Source: Meghimatium bilineatum (taxonomy: Eukaryota > Mollusca > Gastropoda > Stylommatophora > Philomycidae). From it: a stretch of DNA of 64,000 bases. Position numbers and translations under genes: made by a program. Every line of letters begins with the position of its first letter. The stretch's first letter is position 1. The stretch lies in the NCBI GenBank assembly GCA_034231615.1, contig CM067317.1, forward strand, positions 21,309,477 through 21,373,476, given 5' to 3'. Of the stretch, positions 22,160-45,559 are shown piece after piece. A model generated the notes under the pieces. The model was not told the DNA's origin and ran no database searches. It saw only the letters and a program-made list of their open reading frames with translations.

Positions 22160-22850
22160 CTTCTTATTGTTGTGTTTACGAAGAACATACGTTTTATGAG
22201 TTGTATGATGGACTATCGATTATATGGTATTGGCACGGATAAATACAAACAATACATGGCTTTCAATGTTTCAACCTTAAGGTTTTTTCAAGAAATTCCA
22301 CAACAGTGAACAAACAATCAAAGCAGAAAAAATAATGACACTGTAATGATACAGTGTAACAATAGCCAATTTTTGTGTGTAACAATGACCAAGTTAAAAT
22401 GTGCACAAAAATATCTTATTTATGTAGAAACATATTGCTGTTTGTGTTTTCTATTACTCGCTTATTTGACTTTAATTCTTCATAGCCAATATTTAAGAGT
22501 TTCTAAAACATACATATTTAAATGCATTTAATTTCTTTCCCAGTGCTTTTTCCGCCGAGAGTGGTTTTAAATTTCTGTTAGTAAAAGTCATGATTTTAAT
22601 CTTGGAAGTTACTTGAAGGCCAATTGGTTTTGAAAGACGACGAAGTCAATTAAACATATCTTGTGCCTTAGAAGGAGCTGGACAAGACTATATAATCAGA
22701 TATAAATAAGGCAATGACTCTAGTAAGGGATGCGATTATACCTTAAAAAATCACCCATTTTCGTGAGTAATTCCATCATAACATTCCCAAATGAAAAATC
22801 TTTGACAAGGTACCAGTAACATAGCCAAATTATGAATGATCAGAACATGT
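22160..22850. other. Stretch without a recognised gene
   Basis: Nothing recognised apart from short simple-sequence tracts. Confidence 0.5.
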
Positions 22851-22854
22851 GTAT

Positions 22855-23290
22855 TTCCGGTGGCAACATATGGTTGTGAGTCATTAAATAAAACAGTGGC
22901 AAATATAATCGCTGCTTTCGAAATAAGACGCTACAGAAAAAATGTACGTATATTATGGACAGCTAAAAAGACAAATCAAGAAGTGTTAAGATCAAAATAA
23001 ACGTCGAAGTGGGATGGCTCCTTAATAACATAACAACAAGAAAGCTGTTTTTTTTTGGTAATATAAAGAGACATAACAGAATGGAAAAAATAATAGCTGA
23101 TAAGTAGAGTCAGCGGCAACCGGCAAAGGTTGCACAAGAGAACGATAGCGCAGTGATATATCAGATTGTTTAAAAATTGTGTCTAGCTGCGACAGGTAAA
23201 CTCGCCCAGAATTTCGGAGTGTTCAGAAAATCCATAAAGAAGACTACTTTCTGGAAAGAATATATCACATGATGATAATCCCAACATTTA
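22855..23290 (+). pseudogene. RTE-like LINE C-terminal relic
   Basis: Frames read YGCES, AAFEIRRYRKNVRILW, VGWLLNNITTRKL, GNIKRHNRMEK and a final FWKEYIT-like block. The order matches 1665-2304 on the other strand. Stops and frameshifts are frequent, so it is older than that copy. Confidence 0.62.
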
Positions 23291-23519
23291 CATGATACTT
23301 TTTGTCTCTTTTATTAAAAATCGTTAAAGGTGGGGATGGCTAACCAATTTGGCTAAATTCCTAGGATTTCATATTAAAAAACAATAGTTAGTGCACATTT
23401 GACCAAAATAACCTTAGCACCTCAGACGACTGCCCTGACCCACAGAAAAAAAAAAGCTAAAACAAAAATCCAGTTGTGGCATCGCTTAACTAGAATACGA
23501 AAATTCTTCGTGTGTACAA

Positions 23520-24033
23520 AAGAGTTGTGCTTTTCGTCATTTCCTGCTTACTAACCTCCAACGTTACAGTACACGACTAACCAATCACAATACGCCAACT
23601 GTACCGGCTAAACGAGTAACACGATGATGCCAAGTGGTACTTAGTGAGTAGTTCTTATAAAGCAGACGTGTTACTATTTACTAAATTACTAAGAAGTCGT
23701 CATCCGTGTAGGCCTATACGTAATTATTACTGATTGGATTACTATTTTCACAGTGCGACTGATTGGACTTTTCCAATTTTTTTAAAATAAAGAAATCTTT
23801 ATGTTTGTGTGTGCGATTAATCACATAAACTTGAGAACTTCATTCGATTGTTGATAGTCTGAAAAGTGATTGATCTTTCCCTGTCTCAGTGTCTGCATCT
23901 CTGAGAAACTGAAACATACAAGAAGAACCTCTGCTACTCCTACTGATAATCAGAGTAGTAGACCTAGTTGAAGTTTGTATATCAAACGCTGAGAGGAACA
24001 TTTTAAGTAAATAAGCGTTCCACTACTGAAGAC
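23520..24033 (+). promoter_or_regulatory. Probable MANF promoter and 5' UTR region
   Basis: Lies directly upstream of the MANF start codon. CCAAT or ATTGG motifs occur at 23581, 23733, 23762 and 23773, and an ACGTG at 23666-23670. CCAAT at 23581 is followed after nine bases by CCAAC, which resembles but does not match the ER-stress element CCAAT-N9-CCACG. MANF is ER-stress-induced in animals, so the resemblance is worth noting, but no start site can be placed from sequence alone. Confidence 0.35.
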
Positions 24034-35281
<11,248 letters not shown>

Positions 35282-36639
35282 TCAGAAATAGATGTAGGAT
35301 TATGTGTGAGATGTTTGTATGTTAGTGAATCAAATGTACACTAAATGATCTTTGATTGATTATTTTGTGTTGGTTGAATCTATCATCATTGGATTTTGCA
35401 GTTCCATATCTGGAAAAAATGGCTAGTTTCCTTTTATTAGTTTATTGTGACACTTCAGAAGTTAGTTTTTCCCTTTTTTAAATTTTTTTCTTCCAATTAT
35501 GTTACAAAGTTGGTAGATATTCATAAGTGATATTAAATATCCCATGAGGTATCATTTTTTAAATTCAGATTAATCATGAACTGTTACATCACATTTTTTT
35601 GAAATTTGCATATTAGATTACAGGTTCCCAACCTTTTTTTTTTTTTATCTCAGCCCCCATTTTAAAGAAGCAAATTAACACGACTTTCACATTTTGAAAA
35701 GACCTTTAAAGGGATAAAAAACTCGGTGAAATATTTTGAGGTATAAAATAATATACTGTTACAATTCAAAATTTGTAATTGAGTTTTCGTAAATACCAGT
35801 CTCATGTCATTCTTAACATATAATGTTTCTGTTTTGGTTTTGAAATGAAGACAAATTGGAAATCCAGTCTTGTAGAGATCTGCAGAAGTATATGGGAGTA
35901 AAATTCACATGCAAATTTAGTTTAAAAACAAATTTATATAATTTACTATATCAGCCGATTACACCACAGAGAATTCTGGCAATGCTAATTGGAGTCACGA
36001 ACGTTTGGGGAAATGTGTCTTATATTTGCAAAAGTGATTTTAATTTTGTAAAACCTACTTAAATGGCTGATTCTGTAGTGAATTTTAGAAAGGGAACATT
36101 CTTTGATATAGTGAAATAGATAGAGATCTGGCTATTGTCTGAATGACCCCTGGGACATTCTTGCATCAATAACATACTTTCATCTGGCCTACTATAGGCC
36201 TATATGAGTATCTTAATGACATAATTTAGAAAGGAAAATAAAACAAAGAATAAAACTGGCCAACTTACCTCCAAATGTTGATGTGATGTCGTTGAAACTT
36301 TATACTCATGTGGGATTTATCTTTTCATTTTAGATTTTGGGATATCAGGTATGTTTTAATTCAATCCAAGAAATGTCTCAGTTGTTTGCATTACAATCGA
36401 TGGTATTATATCCCATTCAGAATGTAGAGATCAATCTAGTTTTCTATTCAATATTTATTGATCTGTAAGTCTCTCAGTCAAAGAGCTGGACAAAAATTGA
36501 TAGTATGTATACCTTATTGATGTAACCATCAACACATTTCTTTGGCTGTGTTCAATTTTATTTGAATGAAATGAAATGCCATGAACAACCAGAATCTATC
36601 TTGTGTAATTTTTTTCTAGTGATATTTAGATGAGTTTTA
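35282..36639 (+). other. MANF 3' UTR and downstream region
   Basis: Candidate polyadenylation signals AATAAA occur at 36238 and 36249, about 960 bp after the stop; nearer ATTAAA variants also exist. A block around 35617-35690 (acaggttcccaacc) is the inverted partner of one at 1035-1165. The 3' end cannot be fixed from sequence. Confidence 0.45.
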
Positions 36640-37530
36640 AATGTTTTAAATTAAGCACTTTCAGTAAAATTATATATGGATAGAATAACAAAAGATACCC
36701 AAAACAAGAAAGTTAACAGTACAGTAATAAGAGAAGGATCTTATGAGAAATGAAATAAAGCAATCCAAATGTATATTTGCTGATGATCAATGCCTTATCA
36801 ACAAAGAGGAACAGCAGTTGCAATATCATTAATGCACTCATGATAACATGCACCAAGTATAGAATGAAAATAAATATGCAGAAAACAGAAGTAATGAAAA
36901 TCAGCAAGTCACCAAATCCAGTGAGCATAACTAAAATGAAACTTCTAAATTTAAATAAGTGAGAAATATATTCACAGACAATGGAAAATTAGACAGAGAT
37001 TGAGACAAGATGCCAGAAAGCAAACATAGTGACATATCAGCTATCACCATTTCTGCTCAAGTCAAAGATCAAGATGAAAGTCAAGGGACATGATAAACAG
37101 TATTTTTATGCCAACACTCTGCTGTCAATGCCAGACATGAGGCTGACAGCTCCCCAACAGAGAATACAACATGTGAGATGAAATGCCTTAGAGAAACAGC
37201 AAGAGTGACCAAACAAGAAAAAATGAGAAATGATAAAATCAGTATAAGACCATGCACAGAAACAGCAAATAAAATGGTTTGGACACCTATGAGAATGAGC
37301 AATAACTAAATGCTAAAAGATGTATAACATAAGAATATCCGGATTCAGGGCCAAAGGAAGACCTAGAACAATATTGATATATAACTTCAAGACAACACTG
37401 AACAAATACTGATTCAGTGCTGCCAAGATGACACATCTGGCATTGGGGATAAACAACTAAAACGCAGTCACCACCCATACGCTCAGTAGCAAGTGTGGAT
37501 ATTCTGACCATAATCCACCTGGGAATAAAC
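36640..37530 (+). pseudogene. Old LINE-F relic between MANF and the kinase gene
   Basis: Around the palm it reads FADDQCLINKEEQQ, then YRMKINMQKTEVMKIS (36777-36962). After many breaks follow GHLRMS-like, FRAKGRPRTILIY, MTHLALG and YSDHNPPGNKQ blocks. The order is reverse transcriptase motif C to C-terminus, and the end matches the younger copy at 19625-20008. Copy 2 partner at 56600-57485. Confidence 0.65.
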
Positions 37531-38789
37531 AATAGTAAAATTATATTATTTATTTTGCAGCTTCCATACTGTGTGAAATCTTACAATTTGATCACATTTC
37601 ATAATTGCAAAAAAACTTTAGATGTTGAACAAAAGATGTATAATTTTGCTACCATCCAAGGACTTCATCATATAAAATTAAGTTTTCCCATTTTAAACAT
37701 TTGTGCTTGTTCATTTTTCTAATTTATTCACATTAATCATTTATTTACATACATTTTTTTATTTTGCTTGATTAGTTCATATGACATATGAATTATTATT
37801 TCGTAAAAAATCTTAATTTTGTAAATTATTAATGCAAGTTTTGTTTTTTAAATTAGTTAAAATTTGTTAATTATTAACTGAAGTCCCCTGGATTGCTTTC
37901 TTAAAAACAGGGAGTTTCCAATTTAAGATCTGTTACATGGTGTAATTCTGCCATTTAAATCCACATAAAAATTTGATATCTGTTCAAATAAGTAATGTCC
38001 TTCATTGTTGACATCATTGCTACTTTAGTTTTAAATATGTTAGTTTCAGTTCAATTTGTATAAATTGTAACACAGCTTATAATGGTCACATTAAACTAAT
38101 TATAGCAAACTATAATTTCTTGTATCCTATCTACCTTTTAGAAGGAGACCTACGACAAAACATTTCATATTTCACTTGCAGTCTTTAGTTTTTTTGTTTT
38201 ACACATTGAGAATGGTACACACCACGGATACAACTTTTTATAATATTCGAATTATGATACATTTAAATATTTCAAAACAATTTTTCAAAAATGTATAAGA
38301 CATAATGAACAGTAAGAAACTTACAGCCTGTTGTAGTCTACACATGTTAACTATGTGATATCTTATAGTAGGACTTAATCTTTAACCTGCTTTAACCACT
38401 GATTTCATTATAAAATATAATTGTAAAGCACAACTATCTGAGTTCAAGGTTTTTATGTGATTTTTGTTCAGTTTTAAAATGTTGTGTGGGTGAGACGTAA
38501 GTCTTGACAATGACCAAATCTGAATGCTCATGTTATGACAGTGTAAAATTTCATGAGTGTGCTGTGATATTAACATATCATAATGAAAGTGTAGAATGTA
38601 TTTTGTGAAGAGTGCAAGTATAAATCACTGTTCATTTGATTTATTCTTCATCATCATTACACAAAAAAGAATACTATGATTAGTCTTTGGTAGTTAATGC
38701 TGTGGATATAAATGTTATGACTACACCTCTGACTCAGGAGTGATCAACATTTAGTACTTGTGTGGAATACTGTTTTGGGAAGCTGAGCT
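37531..38789. other. AT-rich intergenic stretch
   Basis: No gene, RNA or repeat is recognised; strongly AT-rich. Confidence 0.5.
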
Positions 38790-38960
38790 TTCAAATGATT
38801 ATTCCCTGCCAAAGATCGATGTGTTGGGACATTTATGCAAATAAACAACAGCACATTTCCATACTCTGGACTACATCCTGCTGGAAATCTAGTGGGACCA
38901 TTATCCTGCTTCAAAAGAGATTCAGTGGGAGTTTGAGAATGAAAACTGAAGAAGAAATCA
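38790..38960 (-). repeat. SINE-like repeat copy (family S1)
   Basis: Minus-strand copy with the gttttcattctcaaactccc start, a tccagcaggatgtagtcc block and a cccaacacatcgatc end. Copy 2 partner at 58750-58905. Confidence 0.65.
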
Positions 38961-39904
38961 TTACTTGAACTAAAAATCATAACAGATTTAGTTATTATTT
39001 GACAACGTAAGCACAAGTGTCTGTGTTTGAGATTTTGGATGAAAGTATGAACAAGTTGTAGCTTATTGCTTATTCTGCTGATACTATCCAGCATTGACAT
39101 TATGTGGACATTATGTGAATTTTTGTTGTTGTTTTTTTTTAGTTGACCTTCCATTTGTTGTTTTCCTGCTTGATTATATCAAAAATGTACAGTTTTTTGT
39201 TCTTACAATCCTAGAAACGAATACTTATTTTGCCCTATCCATGAAATAGTTTATCCTCATTGCAAATAGGTAGCTTATATATAACTACCAGTACTCTTCT
39301 TTAAAGGACATGTTCTTTGTTTGAAGGTTGTTACAGTAGACACTTTATATAAAACAGTTATGATCACTTCATTTTGCATCAGTAAATGCATTTAGTATTA
39401 GAGTGGCTACCTGAACAAAGGGTTGTCACTTGATGTTTGACTTAATATAACCCCCTTGGCAATTATTTTGTTTTTAAATAGTGAGGTGTAAAATTGCTAA
39501 TGTTATCACATATTATTCCTTCTATTTTTTGTGTGTTGTATTATAGATTTGTGACTTCAGGAACAAAAAATATATGTGGTGTGTTGTAATTTGTTGGCAG
39601 TTATTTTCAGAACCACTGGTGATTATTTGTTTCAACTACTGTATTAAAATGTCTCTTCACCATCATGTTATTTTTTGTTTGTTTATTTCTTGTTTTAAAA
39701 CAGCTCAGTTTCAGTAATGAAATATCTGGTTATGTTGCAGTCACTCCTGTTTTATGTCAGATTCATGAAAGAAGAAGAAATCACTAGATGCTGCACATAT
39801 AGTTTTTCAGAAAGATGTGAATAGTGTAGAGAGGTGACTACTTGAGAATTCTTCTCTTCTCCCCCCCCCCCCCCCCCCTCCCCCCAATTTAAAAAGAAAG
39901 AAAG
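38961..39904. other. AT-rich intergenic stretch with a C run
   Basis: A run of about 18 C at 39861-39878 is much shorter and interrupted in copy 2 (about 59780-59792). Nothing else is recognised. Confidence 0.5.
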
Positions 39905-40200
39905 AATATGTCCCATGTTGAAATCCACCGATGTAGTCAATATGTTGCAATCTGTTACGAAAGATTCAACATGGACCATGTGGATGTCATCTTTACAGCT
40001 GCATCCAACCTCCTTGGTATCACATCTACAGCTTTGGACATGCTGATGTCCATGGTAATGAGAAAGCAGATATTTTTGAATAGTTTGTGTGTCAATGATG
40101 GATAATGGGCATGTAGTAGCTGATTGATTTGGAAAATATTGGTATAACGTGGAAGGACATGAGATTTCATTCTTGATTAGATACTAATATCATATATAAC
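39905..40200 (+). pseudogene. LINE RNase H relic
   Basis: One frame contains SYGHADVHGNEKADIFE, the GHxxxxGNExAD stretch with the last catalytic aspartate of retrotransposon RNase H domains, followed by stops. About 15 recognisable residues in a longer decayed segment. Copy 2 partner at 59815-60100. Confidence 0.5.
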
Positions 40201-41743
40201 TTGGAGGATATTTCCATGGATTGGGCAACTTTGGGACATGGTGAGCAGGCAGGCAACAGATATCATCATTGTATCCCTTTGGAATCTGCTGCAATATGTT
40301 CTACATGAGCTCAGTGATATTTGATAAATAAATAAAACACACTCTCACATTTTACATTATAGTTAAAATGGCATTTAATACAGCAAATGAACAAGGGTAC
40401 ATACAATAAATGCATACATTACAAATCCAGCAACTTTTATTACCTCTTAGCAGATTAATTAAAAAAATTGTAATTTACATATACTCTGTTTACTCTAAGA
40501 ATGAAATGGATTAGTGCTTCTGATTTGTTTTTGAACACCGAATGTATTAATCGATTGATAAGTGCCCAATAATATCGTTTTTAATATCAGTATTTCAAAA
40601 AAATGTTTACCTTTAAATGTTTTAAATAATATTGTTTTTACATATCAGCTGTTTAAAAATCACCTGTTGTTGCAGAGTAATGTGGGGGTGTGTTTTTACC
40701 CACTTCATTCTTAGAGTGAATGGAGTATAGAGTTGAAGTGGAGGCTGTTGGTCCAATATAGGTTTACAAACCCAATACAGGAAACATGATGGAAAATGAT
40801 ATGTAGTGTTCTCCATGGATTTTTTATTTATCTTGAGTGGATCACAGAAAGGTTACTGTCTGAATCATTTTGTCAAACTTTAGGACAGTATAACAAATGA
40901 AATGGTTACATGTTTTAAAATGAATGATGTATACATCAAAGTGGTGGAAGATGTCTTCTAAATACATACAGATCACCTCTGAGTAGGAGGCGTCTTCTCA
41001 AAGCATTGTATTCAAGTGAAGGTTTGGGGTCTGAAGTATGAAAAAATAGCTCTGGAGAATCCCTCCCCCCATTCATTGTAAATACTAAACAAATTCTAAG
41101 GTTCCCCATATCAATGAAGAGGTAAACCACATGCAGACCTTTAGAATGTAACTCAGTAGCTTCAAAAATAATTCCCAACATAAAAAAACAAACAAATGAA
41201 TACATTTAAAATGTTTAACAGTGTTGATCGGCAGTGTCCACAATAGTAACTGCAAAATTTCATCCTGGTTGGTAAACGGTTGTTTTAGCTTATACTGGTC
41301 AGACAACATGAACAGACAAAGTCTTTTATATTGATACCGGTATATAGATTAGCCTTTGTTAATTCGCATAGACATAGGTACAAATGGCTCTCTGATGGTC
41401 GACACATTGTATCACGTCCTGGGATTTCTTGTGCATACTGTGGAATACTCCCGTGTCTCGGGATTGATCTTGCTAGCCACATCCACTATTACTACTATAT
41501 GTTGTAGCTTATACCGGTTCATGACTCACAACACATACTATCTGGAAATATGCCAGCACTGTTATGGTATAGTAAATACTTCACTCAAATACATCCATGA
41601 ATTAAACGAAGGTAATACTGTAATTCTTGAATTGTAGTCTAAATCTCAAAATAATAGTTGTAAATTTAAGAGTATGACTACTGAATATGTAAATTTTCTT
41701 GTATGTGTAAGAAACACTTCTGATGTTACATTTCTTGTTCTAC
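40201..41743 (-). other. Probable 3' UTR and downstream region of the kinase gene
   Basis: Lies downstream (minus strand) of the kinase stop. Minus-strand AATAAA candidates appear as TTTATT on the + strand, for example near 40436 and 40825. No coding feature is recognised. Confidence 0.4.
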
Positions 41744-42706
41744 TTAATGTTTTTTCTTCTGATTAGGGCTTCTATCATTGATTAGTGGATGCACTGTCTT
41801 GTTTATTACATGAGAAGAAAAACTGGGTAAGCTATGGCTGTTAGGTAACTGTTAAACTGGAAGATGCACTTATGCGGCTGTTGCTCATGGACGAGTCCCG
41901 ACTCTGAATATCTAGAATGCTTGCACTAGAGCCTGTGTTGTTTAAGATGCTCAACCCTGAGCGACTCTCTGATGCGCTTGATCTCAGAGAAGTAGCCTCT
42001 AGTTCATAATAGTTCTTGTCTTTGCTGACTCTGTTGTCTACATTTGCTTCAGTGATCTGAGATCTCCTATTAATCTCATCTTTAACAATATCATCTGTAG
42101 AGCTTTGCATAGCTGGGTATTCCCCCAGAAAAGAATACCCAGGAAATCCTGTTTTAGGGTCATTATTCTTTATTGCTTTTTGTATGGTGATTGTGTGATT
42201 TCTTGCTGTGTTTCTTCATGGACCTCAGCAAAGGGTTCGAAAACTTTGGTGGAGGTTCATAATTGTCCACAAGTTGTATGTAAACCACTGCTGCTGTTTT
42301 GCTAACGTCCCTATGTGAGTAACAAGTAGGCATAACAATTAAAACATTTTTTATCACGACATCCCTGGGGCGACTTAAATTTGCATAGATCTTCCTTTTC
42401 TTTTCCTCAATTTCAAAATTTGAGTTATCTTCCTTGGTCTCTGTGTAACTATTTTGTTCACCACACCTGATACTTTCTTAACATTGTTGGATTTATCTTC
42501 AATATTAGTATCGAATGTTTTTGTAGACCTATTGTCTGTAGAAGACAGGTTATTGTATAATGGGTGAATGTCACCTCTTCTCCGTTTCATCGTGTCTTTG
42601 ATGGTGGGGCTTTGACCAATCATACCCAACAGTTCTGTTTGTATGCTAGAGAAGTCTGGTCGAAAGTCTGGATCCTTGGCCCAGCAATGTCATCATCAGA
42701 TTGTAT
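41744..42706 (-). pseudogene. Receptor tyrosine kinase terminal exon, copy 1 (frameshifted)
   Basis: The same exon is intact at 61649-62609. It should encode the end of the kinase C-lobe (YNLMMTCWAKDPDFRPDF) and a tail of about 290 residues. Relative to copy 2 it has an extra A near 42686, one T fewer at 42452-42455, an extra T at 42177-42181 and an extra T at 41846. The frame is broken four times and the exon is 963 rather than 961 bp. The acceptor (tttccag before 42706) is intact. Because three of the changes are additions and one is a homopolymer loss, consensus error is as likely as gene decay. Confidence 0.85.
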
Positions 42707-42729
42707 CTGGAAATGAAAGATATTATTGA

Positions 42730-43090
42730 GATTACCATAAAAAATTGATTAGAGCGAATTCTAGTGTAGTAATTGTCTTCAATGATGGCCTGAGATGGAC
42801 TGGACATGTACGTATTAGCTGACAGGTGCATCCTAAATCTGGGTGTCTTAAGGGTAATTGACTGTCCTTGGATAGACAAAACGTAAGGGTTTTCCTCAAA
42901 TGGGTCTCTACAGAACTTCAACATTGACCGTCACCTTACAATCGGTGGCCAATGTTGTGCAGCAACTCCAGCTAAAGTGACTTGACTGTTCATTTGGACG
43001 CTTCTCACCGATAAGAAGCGACAAATTTCAAAGGCACAAAAAAATATGCTGCTGAACAGATAGAATAACAAATGCAGTTATCTGACTCTG
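42730..43090 (+). pseudogene. Possible LINE C-terminal relic in kinase intron
   Basis: The + strand has GLRWTGHVRI, similar to the WTGHxxRM block of LINE-C-type elements, then broken frames. Part of it (from 42875) is present again in inverted orientation at 43838-44083. The assignment is weak. Confidence 0.35.
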
Positions 43091-43120
43091 GTATTCCGGC
43101 AAATGCCAGATCAGTACTCT
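42875..43120 (+). repeat. Inverted duplication, forward arm
   Basis: About 245 bp from the kinase intron whose reverse complement appears at 43838-44083. It spans the left edge of the LINE-B relic. The corresponding forward arm exists in copy 2 at about 62778-63020. Confidence 0.9.
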
Positions 43121-43690
43121 AAGCGCTCCAGTCTGGAGAACTACCAGACCTGCAATACATGTACTACTGACCGAACTAAACAATCAAAATAAGCAGTGGA
43201 TATCATCCCATTGTGAAATACCTGGAAATGAGAAAGCAGATCATCTGGATAAGGGGCGGGGAGGGAGCTGCTGATGATCAACCAGATGTGCCAATAATGT
43301 ACATCAAAACAAACATGATCAAAGCAATTACAAAACCAATTTCAACACAAGATAACTGCAAATTATGAACAGGAGCAGAACAAGTTATCATTTTGCACCT
43401 CGGAACAGGACACAGCAGATTTCACAGCCACATGCATACAAAGTTCAAGATTGGCAATATGAACATATGGACAGTAACCTCAGACAGCAGAGCATATTCT
43501 TCAGGAATGCTTGAAATGTGCAATACTGAGGCAAATACACTGGTCTAGAGAAACAGCTGTGAAAGAAAAACTCCTACAGATCCCTTTAGGAGTTGAAAAA
43601 CACAGTCAAGTTTAGAGTTGAGACAGAACTTCAGATACGAGCACGTTCGAGGCGAACGAAAGAAGAAATTTTGACAGAAATAGAAATTCG
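43085..43690 (+). pseudogene. LINE-B 3' relic in kinase intron
   Basis: The + strand reads ARSVL, then a GNEKADHL-like block, EQVIILHLGTGH, HSHMHTKFKIGNMN and a final ERKKK end. These correspond one to one with the LINE-B RNase H end and C-terminus at 3261-3900. Several stops are present. Copy 2 partner at about 63000-63590. Confidence 0.7.
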
Positions 43691-43811
43691 TGTTTCAGAT
43701 GTGGCAAGAAGTTATATGCCAAACTGTTTAGTAGTCTCTGCACACATCCAAGAAATTAAACAATACAATTCTAAGACTTGTCTTTACTTGTGATCAACAG
43801 CTATTATATTA

Positions 43812-43837
43812 CAGTATATATATATATATATATATAT
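43812..43837. repeat. AT microsatellite, left flank of inverted segment
   Basis: About 26 bp of at repeat. Together with the one at 44085-44103 it brackets the inverted segment; in copy 2 a single near-continuous array (63722-63782) stands in their place. Confidence 0.9.
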
Positions 43838-44083
43838 AGTACTGATCTGGCATCTGCCGGAATACCAGAGTCAGATAACTGCATTTGTTATTCTATCTGT
43901 TCAGCAGCATATTTTGTGTGCCTTTTGAAATTTGTCGCTTCTTATCGGTGAGAAGCGGTCCAAATGAACAGTCAAGTCACTTTAGCTGAAGTTGCCTGCA
44001 CAACATTGGCCACCGATTGTAAGGTGACGTCAATGTGTAAGTTCTGTAGAGACCATTTGAAAAACCCTTACGTTTTGTCTATA
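43838..44083 (-). repeat. Inverted duplication, inverted arm (copy 1 only)
   Basis: Reverse complement of 42875-43120, separated from it by about 720 bp and lying between two AT tracts. Absent from copy 2, where the AT array has only tctag at this place. Confidence 0.9.
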
Positions 44084-44554
44084 TAATATATATATATATA
44101 TATTAAACTTATCGTAATGTGTACTTGTACGTATCACAGTGACCATAAACAACAACTGTATAACACGAGACATTTGCATATCATTTTTCGAACTGGCCAC
44201 TGCAGAATAAAGAGTGTATTTACATGATGTAATGATTCGTGGCTTACATTGTCCTGATTATTGGCATACACTGTCCACTAAGTCTCTTTCGATCTATGTC
44301 TATGTAGTCATATGACAATGCACATTGTGCACACACAAAAGAAGGTGCACAAGAATGTGTACTTGACTGAATCATCAACAAGTTCACACAAATAAAATTA
44401 GAATTTGGGTTTCACAAACAAATCAACATGAATATGGCTGATGAAAATATATCATGATTTAAGTTATACAGTCAAATACCAATATAACTTGATCTGAACC
44501 GATAAAATACTTATGTAAAAAACATAAATTTATTCTTCCGAAATTATTTTACGG

Positions 44555-44705
44555 ATGTGTTGGGTCATTCGCGCAATAAAACGACAACACAATGCATTTC
44601 CATTCTCTATAGCGTACTACATCTTGTTGGAAATCTAGAAGGAAGATTGTCCTGATACAATATAGATCCAGTGAGTGTTTGAGAATGAACGTTTAAAAAG
44701 AAAAA
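44555..44705 (-). repeat. SINE-like repeat copy (family S1) in kinase intron
   Basis: Minus-strand copy with the gttcattctcaaacac start, a ctagatttccaacaagatg block and a cccaacacatccgt end. Confidence 0.62.
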
Positions 44706-44846
44706 GAAGAAATTTATTATATATGACTACAGGATAAACAATAAAGAATAAATATTGTGAATGTTCAAGTGCTGTTAAATAGGAAATTTGGTTAAAAACA
44801 TATGCGCTATAGAGGGATTCCAATGTATAATGGTAATACTACTCAC

Positions 44847-44981
44847 ACTTCATCTGGACAAAAGTATGGAGGTGCCAGTCGTCGATGACGAAGGAAATTG
44901 ATTATGTCCCATCCGTTGACGCCGGGATATGGTGTAACACCTCTGGACAACAGTTCCCACAACAACCACACCCAGAGACCA
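44847..44981 (-). CDS. Receptor tyrosine kinase exon: C-lobe, WSxGVV to CPDE (one extra base)
   Basis: Minus-strand exon with acceptor tattttcag and donor gtgagt. It starts in phase 0 with WSLGVVV and ends in phase 2. In the other frame it reads WELLSRGVTPYPGV, NGWDIINFLRHRRLAPPY and FCPDE, the usual C-lobe order. The frame switches at a single extra base in gttgttgtggg. Flanking splice phases need 134 bp, but the exon is 135 bp. PYPxVxxxDI and the CPD triplet resemble MET/RON more than other receptor kinases, though AXL-type kinases share PYPGV. A sequencing error or a real null allele would both explain the extra base. Confidence 0.82.
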
Positions 44982-45087
44982 CTGAAAATAAAAATATAGT
45001 CAATTTATGGTTTATGTTCCATCGATTACGTGCATCTGTAGATTTTAACGAACTCCATTTACATCATATTTTAGTTGCTGCGTAAAC

Positions 45088-45559
45088 ATGTCTTAATGTT
45101 CATGTCTAATAAGTCTTAAACTTTTCATTATTTCAGCCTGTGACTCTCAGATAATTATCGTTTGATCACCTATTGTACATTTTGATTTCAAATTGATGGA
45201 TCTCTGGTGATGAAACCCTGTTCAGTAGTTTACTCAATGAACTGGGGTAAATACGCACAGTCCAAAACAGATCTGGTGACATAAAGTCTTAAACAGGAAG
45301 TTTCTCAAAGTTTACATGTAATTCCTAAGAGACACAAGCAAGCTCTTGGGTTGACCCTATAACCCTAGAGATGTTCTCATGTGCGTGTATGGAGTGATAT
45401 CATGATCCTTCTTTGGCATGTCTGAAGTTTCCACATTGTTCTCCACTGTCATAACCGATAATTGACTAGTCAGTAACCAAGGCAAACACACACAAGAAAC
45501 CCCCACAAAAGTCCAGTGCAGTAGAGACTATTCACTCATACACTAAGAACTCGATCCAA
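45088..45559. other. Kinase intron stretch without a recognised feature
   Basis: No coding or repeat feature is recognised. Confidence 0.45.
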
